DNA of 64,000 bases, from positions 1,508,501-1,572,500 of the forward strand of contig NZ_AP028156.1 in NCBI RefSeq assembly GCF_033096465.1. Direction: 5' to 3'. Positions 9,478 to 17,399 of the stretch are shown here, piece after piece; the stretch's first letter is position 1; every line of letters begins with the position of its first letter. Made by a program: the position numbers and the translations under genes. The stretch comes from Blautia luti (GTDB lineage Bacteria; Bacillota; Clostridia; Lachnospirales; Lachnospiraceae). The notes beneath the pieces are model-generated. The model saw only the letters and a program-made list of their open reading frames with translations. It had not been told where the DNA came from and ran no database searches.

Positions 9478-9497
9478 TTTGGCATGAATATGCCAAA
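9478..9497. promoter_or_regulatory. Inverted repeat, possible operator
   Basis: TTTGGCAT-GAAT-ATGCCAAA is a perfect 8-bp dyad with a 4-base spacer in the divergent intergenic region, about 65-85 bases upstream of the second riboswitch promoter and upstream of the leftward gene. A regulator site is possible; no regulator gene lies nearby. Confidence 0.4.
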
Positions 9498-9560
9498 TAT
9501 ATGTGGATCATGAAAACCATTCTGCACTATGTTTATTGTGAAGAGATTATAGTGGAATGC

Positions 9561-9589
9561 TTGCACAGTACAGTGATATTTGCTATAAT
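9561..9589 (+). promoter_or_regulatory. Promoter of the second B12-riboswitch unit
   Basis: TTGCAC at 9561-9566 and a perfect TATAAT at 9584-9589, 17 bases apart and ending 15 bases upstream of the riboswitch. Confidence 0.8.
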
Positions 9590-9604
9590 GTAAAGAAATA
9601 TAGG

Positions 9605-9790
9605 AACTTCAGTGCCAGTATTTCTGGGCAAAAGGGAATCAGGTGTAAGTCCTGAACGATCCGGTCACTGTAAGCATAAGAGATGACCATAACAGCCATT
9701 GCATAAGATGTGAGAAGGCATGGTCAGGCAGTTAATTTGTAAGTCAGGAAACCTGCTGAAGGATCAGTGAATCGCTTCCGATGAAAGCAG
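9605..9790 (+). ncRNA. Cobalamin (B12) riboswitch 2
   Basis: Aptamer core is clear: GCAAAAGGGAATCAGGTGTA at 9629-9648, then GTCCTGAACGATCCGGTCACTG and, after a longer variable region, AAGTCAGGAAACCTGCTGA near 9738-9756. It differs in sequence from riboswitch 1 but has the same layout. It precedes the transporter unit and is followed by its own terminator. The limits are approximate. Confidence 0.93.
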
Positions 9791-9850
9791 AAATTCACAA
9801 AAACGAAACATCCGGCCGTCAGGAAAGAGATGTTTTATTTGTGCGAATAA

Positions 9851-9883
9851 AGTCTACTCATCTAAAAGGGAGTAGGCTTTTTT
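9851..9883 (+). terminator. Terminator of riboswitch 2 expression platform
   Basis: AGTCTACTC pairs with GAGTAGGCT (9 bp, one G-U) around a 10-base loop, followed by a run of six T. A second possible stem (AAACATC / GATGTTT) lies just upstream and could be the alternative fold. Confidence 0.85.
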
Positions 9884-9955
9884 GTGAGAAAGTATACTTT
9901 TGAGAAAGTACAGTCCTATATTGTAATCTTAATTATAAAAAAGGAGAGAAAAAGT

Positions 9956-12900
9956 ATGCAGGCGAAAAAATTTCTTGCCACTCTGCTCGCAGTGACAATG
10001 ACCGCAGCGCCCACAGTTCCGTATCCAGTATCCGCGGCAGAAACCGAGGTGCACGGAGAAAATGACAGACAGGTACAGGAAGAAGAACAAAGTACAGAGG
10101 AAACTACACAGACAGAAAGCACAGAAGATACAGAACAGGAGATACAGCTGAATGAAGAATTCCTGCAGATCCTGTCAAAAACGGCAGTCTGGGATGGAGA
10201 TTCTATTCTGATCGATGTTGTATCAGCAAACACAGAATACAATAAACTTTATATCGGCAGCCGTACAGATGAGGAAAAGGATCCGGTGATCGAAGGCGTG
10301 CAGGATGAAGAAGGAAATTATCATTACCGTTTCTACATTGATCCTGCAGATCTGGGAAAAAAGGCAGCCTATGTTCCATGCAGCACAGACACCGGCGAAT
10401 GGTATGATGCAGAAGATCTTTATCTGCAGCTTCCTGAAGAGGCAGAGCAGGAAACAGGGGATGATGTAGGCGATGATATAGAGAATACAGCGGACAACGA
10501 CGCGCAGGATGCAGAGGACACAGCAGACACAGAAGATACTTCCTCAGATGATGAAGCAGACAGCAGTACCGTAGATGATGAAAACGGAACACTTTCCCCA
10601 TCACACGGTGATTCCCAGGAGGATTCCATGTGGAAGATCGATGGTCTGGAAGAAGACAGTGATGAGGCAGATGAAGATTTTTACAGGATTGACGGCCTGG
10701 AGGAAGACTCTGAAGATGCAGAAGAAACTCAGAATACAGAAGAATCTGAAGATCCAGCAGGACCTCTGGTATCAGCAGCTTTCCAGGCGATGACAGATGG
10801 AACCTATCAGGCAGATGATTTCTCCTTTACAGGAGGAACAGGAAAGACGAAGATCACCTGCGAGAATATTATCGTACGGGATGGAATGCTTTATGCAACC
10901 ATTAAATTCAGCAGCACCAAATTTATCCGTCTGATCGTAGGCGGTGTAGAATATCAGTCGACCAGCAATGAAGGCGGATCTTACTTCGAGATTCCTGTGA
11001 AGGTAAATACGGATATGGATATCACTGGCACCACTATTGCCATGGAAGAACCCCATGATATCACTTATACCATACATATTACCAAGGAAGGTTTTGTAAA
11101 TCCTTCCATTACACCGATGCCGGGTCCAACAGCTACCCCGGTACCTGTAAAAACGCCAACTCCAACGCCCAAGCCAACAGCGACTCCTACCCCGAAGCCT
11201 ACTCAGACGCCGTCCACTACTGTACCGAAAGACGGAACTTATACAGGATCTGTAGAGCATATATCCGGTACGGCCACTATGTTTAAGATCATTGACTGTA
11301 AGATCAAAGTCAAAAAGGGAAAGATCACAGCTACGATCACATTAAGCGGCACAGGCTATGACAAGCTGTTTTTGGGAACAAAGAAAGCAGCCCTGAAAGC
11401 AAGTGACAGTAAACTGATCCCATATAAAGTGAATAAAAATGGCCAGTATACCTATGAAGTACCGCTGTCAGGTTTGAATAAAGACATTAAATTGGCAGCA
11501 CGTTCCCACCGTTATTATGAAGCCGGTGAGAAAGATAAGATGTGGTATGATCATACTCTGAAATTTACGGCAGATACCGGAAATTCAGGAAGTGCAACCC
11601 CTACCCCGACTCCAACCCGGACTCCAGCTAAGACACCGACGCCAAGTCCGACTCCAACTCCGTCTTCAGGCGGTGAAAGCGGAACAGGTGGTGGAAGCAA
11701 TTCCGGAGGCGGAGGCAGCACTGGCGGTAATACCTCAGGTGGAAACAATAATTATTCCTCGAAGACAGACGGCCAGACCAGCCAGGTAGATTCTTCAGCA
11801 GGAGGATTAAAGGACGGCGAATACGGTTCCGGAGATTTCTCTTTCTCATGGGAAGGTGGAACAGGAACTCATGGTCTGAATATTACCTGTGACAAGATCA
11901 GTGTAGAAAGCGGACAGGCATGGGCATATGTTACATTCAGCAGCAGTAAATGGATTTATCTGAAGGCAAGCGGAAATCAGTATGATCCGGTAGAACAGGG
12001 AAGTGATTACACAACCTTCAAGATCCCTGTACAGTTAAATGCCAACAATAAAGTAGTAGGCTGCACCACAGCCATGTCCAAACCATATGAGATCGAATAT
12101 ACTCTCTATTTCGGTATGGATATTCCGGACAGCAGCTCAGGCAGCGGCAGTACTTCTTCTGTCAGTGCAAAATCAGCAGCTGGCACAGACAGTTCCAAGA
12201 AAGTAGAAAAAGGGGAAGAAGCCGAAACAGATGCAGGTACTGTATACATGGATGAGAATGCACCGAAGATCACAGGTCTGGAATACCAGAGTTCTCTGAA
12301 ACTGGAGCATTCTAAATTGTTTAAACTTCATTATTATAATAATGATATGACGGTCCTGGAAATTACTGTGAAAGAGAATGCAGACAAGAAAGCAGGTACA
12401 GACAGCACAGCGGATACTGCAGCAGAGACAGAAACTCAGACAGAGACAGCAGCGGACACTGTGAAAACTTCCAGTGGTTCCGGTTCTGAAGAGGGAGAGG
12501 AAGGAAGCTCTGCCACAGAACAGGATTATGCGAAACTGTATAAGAATGATACAATCCAGTATCTCCTGGTACCAGAGGACAAAAAGGATCAGATCCCTGC
12601 AGGAATCGACAAGTCCATTATCGTAGTCCAGCTTCCGGTGGATAAATCCTATATAGCATCCGACATAGCACTGGAAATGATCGATAAGATCAGTGCAGAT
12701 AAAAATGTAGCAGCTGTTTCTGCGGCCAAAGATGACTGCAAAGTAGATAATATCAAGAAATCACTGGAAAAGGGAGAAATCATTTCTGCCGGAACTTATG
12801 ATAAAGTGGATCTGAAGTCTCTGCTGAAAGCAAAGTGCAATCTGGCAGTGATCCCGTCCGATATTTTAAAGGAGGAGAAAACTGATCAGACTTCAGCAGA

Positions 12901-13099
12901 TTCTGATGAGACAGCTATGACAGAGCTGGCAGGTAAATTTGCGATCCTTAAGATCCCGGTGATCATTGACCGCTCAAAAGATGAAGAAGACACCCTTGCG
13001 AAATATGAATGGAGCAAAGTATACGGCGCACTTTTCGGATGCGAAAAAGAAGCAGCCAAGCTCTATGAATCCGCAGTAAAAGCACATGACAAAGAATAA
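9956..13099 (+). CDS. Multi-NEAT-like surface protein fused to half of a substrate-binding protein
   Basis: 1047 residues from ATG 9956, chosen for its AAGGAGAG site and signal peptide (1 to about 26). Order of parts: A-type NEAT-like domain (about 65-158), acidic linker, B-type (about 279-378, ending YTIHI), Pro/Thr linker, A-type (about 424-538, ending WYDHTLKF), Pro/Thr and Gly/Ser linker, B-type (about 618-721, ending YTLYF). The C-terminal domain (about 769-1047) starts APKITGLEYQSS and resembles the first half of the BtuF-like protein encoded next (APKIEGLEFQSE). It ends DRSKDEEDTLAKYEWSKVYG, matching the region before the linking helix, so it is one lobe only. A cell-surface role that passes ligand to the next protein is inferred. 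No LPXTG motif is seen. Confidence 0.82.
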   Translation: MQAKKFLATLLAVTMTAAPTVPYPVSAAETEVHGENDRQVQEEEQSTEETTQTESTEDTEQEIQLNEEFLQILSKTAVWDGDSILIDVVSANTEYNKLYIGSRTDEEKDPVIEGVQDEEGNYHYRFYIDPADLGKKAAYVPCSTDTGEWYDAEDLYLQLPEEAEQETGDDVGDDIENTADNDAQDAEDTADTEDTSSDDEADSSTVDDENGTLSPSHGDSQEDSMWKIDGLEEDSDEADEDFYRIDGLEEDSEDAEETQNTEESEDPAGPLVSAAFQAMTDGTYQADDFSFTGGTGKTKITCENIIVRDGMLYATIKFSSTKFIRLIVGGVEYQSTSNEGGSYFEIPVKVNTDMDITGTTIAMEEPHDITYTIHITKEGFVNPSITPMPGPTATPVPVKTPTPTPKPTATPTPKPTQTPSTTVPKDGTYTGSVEHISGTATMFKIIDCKIKVKKGKITATITLSGTGYDKLFLGTKKAALKASDSKLIPYKVNKNGQYTYEVPLSGLNKDIKLAARSHRYYEAGEKDKMWYDHTLKFTADTGNSGSATPTPTPTRTPAKTPTPSPTPTPSSGGESGTGGGSNSGGGGSTGGNTSGGNNNYSSKTDGQTSQVDSSAGGLKDGEYGSGDFSFSWEGGTGTHGLNITCDKISVESGQAWAYVTFSSSKWIYLKASGNQYDPVEQGSDYTTFKIPVQLNANNKVVGCTTAMSKPYEIEYTLYFGMDIPDSSSGSGSTSSVSAKSAAGTDSSKKVEKGEEAETDAGTVYMDENAPKITGLEYQSSLKLEHSKLFKLHYYNNDMTVLEITVKENADKKAGTDSTADTAAETETQTETAADTVKTSSGSGSEEGEEGSSATEQDYAKLYKNDTIQYLLVPEDKKDQIPAGIDKSIIVVQLPVDKSYIASDIALEMIDKISADKNVAAVSAAKDDCKVDNIKKSLEKGEIISAGTYDKVDLKSLLKAKCNLAVIPSDILKEEKTDQTSADSDETAMTELAGKFAILKIPVIIDRSKDEEDTLAKYEWSKVYGALFGCEKEAAKLYESAVKAHDKE

Positions 13100-13114
13100 T
13101 ACAAGGAGAAAATC

Positions 13115-14278
13115 ATGAGAGAAAAAAAATTACATATGCTGTTTATCCCTCTTCTGGCAGCTTGTATGTTTCTGGCAGCAATTTTCGGCTATACATACAG
13201 TGTAAAAGCAGAAGATGAATCCTCTGCTCCGAAGATCGAGGGACTGGAATTTCAGTCAGAAATGGAAAATCAGTTTGCAGAATGTTTCCATATTTATTAT
13301 TACAATGATGATTATACATTGATCGATGTACCGGGCAGCGGACAGTTCCTTCTGGTTCCGGAAGGAAAGACTGCTCCGGAGGGATTGGATGAAAACATTG
13401 TAGTCCTGCAGAAACCGCTGGACAAGATTTACCTGGCAGCTACTTCCTCCATGGCGCTGTTTTCCGCTCTGGATGCCCTGGATCACATTAAATTTTCCTC
13501 TCTTCAGGAATCCGGCTGGTATGTAGACACAGCCAAACAGGCGATGGAAAACGGAGATATCGTATTCGCAGGAAAGTACAGTGAACCGGATTATGAACTT
13601 CTGGTAAATTCTGAATGTAACCTGGCGATTGAATCAACCATGATCCTCCACACTCCAAAGGTGCAGGATATGATCGAACAGATGGGAATCCCTGTATTTA
13701 CAGACCGTTCCAGTTATGAAACACATCCTCTCGGAAGAACGGAATGGATCAAGGTTTATGCAGAGATGGTAGATAAGAGAGAGGAAGCGCAGAAGTTCTT
13801 TGACGAACAGGCGAAGATCATTACACAGCTGAAGGATTTCAAGAATACAGAGAAAACAGTTGCCTTTTTCTATATGAGTTCTGACGGTTCTGTAGTAGTG
13901 AGAAAACCAGATGATTATGTACCGAAGATGATCGAGATCGCAGGTGGACGTTATGTTCCGACCAAGGTAAGTTCGGATGAAGAACTGAAACGTTCCTCCA
14001 TTCCTATGACAATGGAAGAATTCTACACCCAGGCTATTGATGCAGATTATCTGGTGTATAACGGAACTATCGATGACCCTATCAACAGTGTAGATGAGCT
14101 GCTGCAGAAGAGCGAACTTTTCGCAGACTTCAAGGCTGTCAAAGAAGGAAATGTATGGTGTGCGGGCAAATATCTCTATCAGGCTACAGATATTGTAGGA
14201 AATATGATCACAGACCTGCATCTTATGCTGACTGGCGGAGATGAAAGCCAGATGACCTTTATGACAAAAATCGACTAA
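13115..14278 (+). CDS. btuF: BtuF/FecB-type substrate-binding protein of the B12-family ABC importer
   Basis: 387 residues, class III periplasmic binding protein fold: N-lobe (LIDVPGSGQFLLVPEG..., VFAGKYSEPDYELLVNSECNLAI), linking helix near EWIKVYAEMVDKREEAQKFF, and C-lobe ending with VWCAGKYLYQATDIVGNMITDLHLML. The N-terminus is hydrophobic with a possible lipobox LAAC (Cys17), but the hydrophobic stretch runs on past it, so lipoprotein versus signal-anchor is open. It is 15 bases after the NEAT fusion gene and 14 before the permease gene. B12 riboswitch control favours a corrinoid ligand; haem or siderophore relatives share the fold. Confidence 0.85.
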   Translation: MREKKLHMLFIPLLAACMFLAAIFGYTYSVKAEDESSAPKIEGLEFQSEMENQFAECFHIYYYNDDYTLIDVPGSGQFLLVPEGKTAPEGLDENIVVLQKPLDKIYLAATSSMALFSALDALDHIKFSSLQESGWYVDTAKQAMENGDIVFAGKYSEPDYELLVNSECNLAIESTMILHTPKVQDMIEQMGIPVFTDRSSYETHPLGRTEWIKVYAEMVDKREEAQKFFDEQAKIITQLKDFKNTEKTVAFFYMSSDGSVVVRKPDDYVPKMIEIAGGRYVPTKVSSDEELKRSSIPMTMEEFYTQAIDADYLVYNGTIDDPINSVDELLQKSELFADFKAVKEGNVWCAGKYLYQATDIVGNMITDLHLMLTGGDESQMTFMTKID

Positions 14279-14292
14279 GTACAGGAGAAATT

Positions 14293-15357
14293 ATGACGAA
14301 ACAACAAACAGGTGGAAGCACCGGAACCTTCCATATGGAGAATTTCCGGAGGCGTTCACGTTATGCAGCAGTTTTTGCGGCACTGGCAGCAGCACTTTTT
14401 GCCATCCTGGTGCTGAACATTAATACAGGTACTACGAATATTCCGGTTTCACGTATTCTGAGGATTATTTTCCTGCGGGATGGTGCACAGACAGAATATA
14501 ATATTATCTGGAAGATCCGAATGCCACGTCTGCTCATGGCAGCGATCCTGGGAGGGGCACTTTCCCTCTCAGGATTTCTGTTGCAGACATTTTTCGAAAA
14601 TCCTATTGCAGGTCCTTATCTGCTGGGTATTTCATCTGGTGCGAAGATGGTAGTAGCCCTGGCGATGATCTACTTCCTGGAGAAATTTAACAAAGTTTCT
14701 TCCTATACACTGGTAATCGCTGCTTTTATCGGATCCCTTATCGCTACAGGATTTATTCTCCTGGTATCCAGACGGATCAAACATATGGCCACTCTGCTGA
14801 TCGCAGGTACGATGATCGGATATATCTGTTCTGCGATCACGGATTTTGTGATCACTTTCGCGGAGGATTCAGATATTATCAATCTTCACGGATGGTCACA
14901 GGGAAGTTTCTCCGGTATGAGCTGGAGCAATGTAAGAGTTGCATCCGTGATCATCGCTGTAGCAGTGATTTTGACCTTTTTGCTTTCCAAACCTATCGGA
15001 GCATATCAGCTGGGAGAAGCCTATGCACAGAGCATGGGTGTAAATATCAAAGTATTCCGTGTGACACTGATCCTGCTGTCCAGTATTCTTTCTGCGACTG
15101 TCACAGCATTTGCAGGACCGATCTCCTTCGTGGGAATCGCAGTGCCTCACCTGGTAAAGCAGGCGCTGAACACTTCCAGGCCGCTGGTAGTCATACCTGG
15201 AACTTTCCTTGGGGGAGCAGTATTCTGTATGCTCAGTGACCTGATCGCACGTACCGCTTTCGCACCGCTGGAACTGAATATCAGTACAGTGACTTCCATC
15301 TTCGGTGCACCGGTGGTGATCGCGATGATGCTGAAACGTCAGAAAGGAAAACAGTGA
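14293..15357 (+). CDS. btuC: FecCD/BtuC-type ABC transporter permease
   Basis: Membrane subunit of the importer, 354 residues with about nine to ten hydrophobic segments after a 25-residue cytoplasmic N-terminus. Family features are visible: RMPRLLMAAILGGALSLSG, NPIAGPYLLGISSGA, and GPISFVGIAVPHLVK, the coupling region that meets the ATPase. The start ATG 14293 follows ACAGGAGAAATT. The stop is one base from the ATPase start, so the two are translationally coupled. Confidence 0.92.
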   Translation: MTKQQTGGSTGTFHMENFRRRSRYAAVFAALAAALFAILVLNINTGTTNIPVSRILRIIFLRDGAQTEYNIIWKIRMPRLLMAAILGGALSLSGFLLQTFFENPIAGPYLLGISSGAKMVVALAMIYFLEKFNKVSSYTLVIAAFIGSLIATGFILLVSRRIKHMATLLIAGTMIGYICSAITDFVITFAEDSDIINLHGWSQGSFSGMSWSNVRVASVIIAVAVILTFLLSKPIGAYQLGEAYAQSMGVNIKVFRVTLILLSSILSATVTAFAGPISFVGIAVPHLVKQALNTSRPLVVIPGTFLGGAVFCMLSDLIARTAFAPLELNISTVTSIFGAPVVIAMMLKRQKGKQ

Positions 15358-15358
15358 T

Positions 15359-16480
15359 ATGGCAGAACAATATATAAATATGGACAATCTGGCGGTAGGC
15401 TATAATGGCAAAGCACTGATCCATGATATCTGCATCGGCATTGAAAAAGGAGAGATCGTAACCCTGATCGGCCCAAACGGCGCAGGGAAATCCACCATCC
15501 TGAAAAGTATCACCCGCCAGTTAAAGATCATTTCCGGAAATGTGACTATTGCAGAAGAAAACCTGACCAAACTGTCTTTCCGTGATCTTTCTACGAAAAT
15601 GGCGGTGGTTCTTACCGAACGTATGAAACCGGAGCTTATGACCTGCCATGATATTGTAGCTACCGGACGTTATCCCTATACCGGAAAGCTGGGAATCTTA
15701 AGCAGGGAAGACGAGCAGAAAGTAGATGAAGCCATGGAAGCTGTCCATGCCCAGGAATTGGGAGACAGGGATTTCAATGCCATCAGTGACGGACAGCGAC
15801 AGAGAGTTCTTCTGGCCCGTGCCATCTGCCAGGAACCGGAGATCATTATTCTGGATGAGCCGACCTCATTCCTGGATGTACGTTATAAACTGGAACTGCT
15901 TTCCATACTCAGGGATATGGCGAAGAGAAAAGGCATCACTGTGATCATGTCCCTTCATGAGATCGATCTGGCAGAGAAAGTGGCAGACAAGATTATTTGC
16001 GTGAAGGGAGATCGCATTGCACATTATGGAAAGCCGGAGACCATTTTCAAAGAAGACGTCATCCGTGATCTCTACGGGATCGACAACGGATATTTCGACC
16101 CTGTATTCGGAAGCCTGGAACTTCCCAGACCGGAAGGCAAGCCACGGGTTCTGGTGATATCCTCTGGTGGAACAGGAATTCCGGTCTACAGGGAACTTCA
16201 GAAAAAGAACATTCCCTTCGCAGCAGGGATCCTTTATACCAATGACATCGACTATCAGCTTGCACGGCTTCTGGCAGTACGCACGGTAACAGAGAAACCT
16301 TTCGAACCGGTGAGCAGCCAGGCTTTGGCAGAGGTGATGGAGCTGGCAGATTCCTGTGAAAAGGTCATTAACGCCGGAGTGACCATCGGAACAGGCAATA
16401 AAAAGCTGGAAGAACTTCTGGCAAAGGCATCCAGTCTGGGAAAACTGGAAGCGTACAGAACGGATCCAGATGAAAAATAA
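15359..16480 (+). CDS. btuD: BtuD-type ABC ATPase with C-terminal extension
   Basis: ATPase subunit. Residues 1 to about 255 hold the ABC domain: Walker A GPNGAGKST, signature ISDGQRQR (SDGQ instead of SGGQ), Walker B IIILDEPTS and the switch His in SLHEID. About 115 further residues follow, starting PRVLVISSGGTG and ending near LEAYRTDPDEK; this reads like an alpha/beta nucleotide-binding-like domain that plain BtuD lacks. Its role is unknown. It is the last gene of the unit; a weak ATACAA / TTGTAT hairpin follows at about 16482. Confidence 0.9.
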   Translation: MAEQYINMDNLAVGYNGKALIHDICIGIEKGEIVTLIGPNGAGKSTILKSITRQLKIISGNVTIAEENLTKLSFRDLSTKMAVVLTERMKPELMTCHDIVATGRYPYTGKLGILSREDEQKVDEAMEAVHAQELGDRDFNAISDGQRQRVLLARAICQEPEIIILDEPTSFLDVRYKLELLSILRDMAKRKGITVIMSLHEIDLAEKVADKIICVKGDRIAHYGKPETIFKEDVIRDLYGIDNGYFDPVFGSLELPRPEGKPRVLVISSGGTGIPVYRELQKKNIPFAAGILYTNDIDYQLARLLAVRTVTEKPFEPVSSQALAEVMELADSCEKVINAGVTIGTGNKKLEELLAKASSLGKLEAYRTDPDEK

Positions 16481-16542
16481 TACAAAAAAATTGTATTTCC
16501 CTCATCAATCTTATATAATTTTGATGAATTATTTCAAATCTA

Positions 16543-16571
16543 TTGCAAATTTCTGTCGGATTATATATACT
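16543..16571 (+). promoter_or_regulatory. Promoter of the exopolysaccharide operon
   Basis: TTGCAA at 16543-16548 and TATACT at 16566-16571 with a 17-base spacer. It leads to a leader of about 150 bases before loaP; the leader contains short inverted stretches (GACA...TGTC near 16592-16616) but no recognised riboswitch. Confidence 0.65.
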
Positions 16572-16731
16572 GTAACAGAATAGACAGGAAATCTAAGTAA
16601 GTAAATCTATTGTCTTTAAATCGTCGCTTTGCCGCGTTTAAGGGTATGGATGGACATATTCTAAAACTATAAATTCGCATGAAACATGGCGAAATGGCGA
16701 AGCATACCATAAATGGAGGTAAAAAGATCCT

Positions 16732-17241
16732 ATGTGGTATGTTATGCAGGTGCGGACAGGCACCGAGGAAAATATCCGCTGTCAGTGTCAGCGGATCATC
16801 AGCAGTGACGTTCTGGAGCGCTGCTTTATCCCTTACTACCAACAAAAGAAACGATTTCGAGGCGAATGGCATATTCAGGAGAGAATCCTCTTTCCTGGGT
16901 ATGTCTTTTTAATTGCCCGAAATCTGGAAATACTGATCGACAATCTGAAGCAGGTGATCGGCCTGACCAGACTCATAGGCACAGGAGACGAGATTGTCCC
17001 TTTGTCCCAGGAGGAAATCGACCTTCTGCTGAGAATGGGAAGTGACAGCCAGCTTGTGGAAATGTCTTCCGGAATCATCGAAAATGACAGAGTACAGGTT
17101 CTCTCAGGCCCCCTGAAAGGCATGGAGGGCAGTATCTGCAAGATCGACCGGCATAAGAGAATGGCATATTTGGAAGTAGAGATGTTCGGCCGGACGGTGG
17201 AGATGAAAGTCGGTCTGGAGATTGTCTCGAAGAAGGGATAA
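16732..17241 (+). CDS. loaP: LoaP-type specialised NusG antiterminator
   Basis: 169 residues: NusG N-terminal domain (MWYVMQVRTGTEENI at the start, then RILFPGYVFLI) and C-terminal KOW domain (DRVQVLSGPLKGMEGSICKID). LoaP proteins bind RNA polymerase with a leader RNA hairpin and suppress termination in long polysaccharide or antibiotic operons. The gene is the first of the surface-polysaccharide locus and is followed directly by a long hairpin terminator, its expected target. Start chosen after ATGGAGGT. RfaH-like paralogues are the alternative name. Confidence 0.9.
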   Translation: MWYVMQVRTGTEENIRCQCQRIISSDVLERCFIPYYQQKKRFRGEWHIQERILFPGYVFLIARNLEILIDNLKQVIGLTRLIGTGDEIVPLSQEEIDLLLRMGSDSQLVEMSSGIIENDRVQVLSGPLKGMEGSICKIDRHKRMAYLEVEMFGRTVEMKVGLEIVSKKG

Positions 17242-17302
17242 CTCTTACATAAATTCCATAACCTCATAACTGAAAATAAAATATTGAAAAATAACCTGAG
17301 AT

Positions 17303-17355
17303 AAGGAAGATCTCTGTTTTCTGCTGTAGTGCCTGAAACAGGGGACTTCCTTTTT
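17303..17355 (+). terminator. Long hairpin terminator after loaP, probable antitermination target
   Basis: Bases 17303-17319 pair with 17336-17352 over 17 positions (one mismatch, two G-U), loop of 16, then TTTTT. It stands between loaP and the first polysaccharide gene, so downstream expression should depend on read-through. Confidence 0.8.
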
Positions 17356-17399
17356 ATGGTTCCAAAATATATCAAAAAAGAAGGAGAAGGAAAAAGAAT

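Noticed and set aside
5768..13099. Sortase (LPXTG) anchors on the NEAT-like proteins
   Set aside because: No LPXTG-like motif with hydrophobic tail at any C-terminus; attachment must be by other means or absent.
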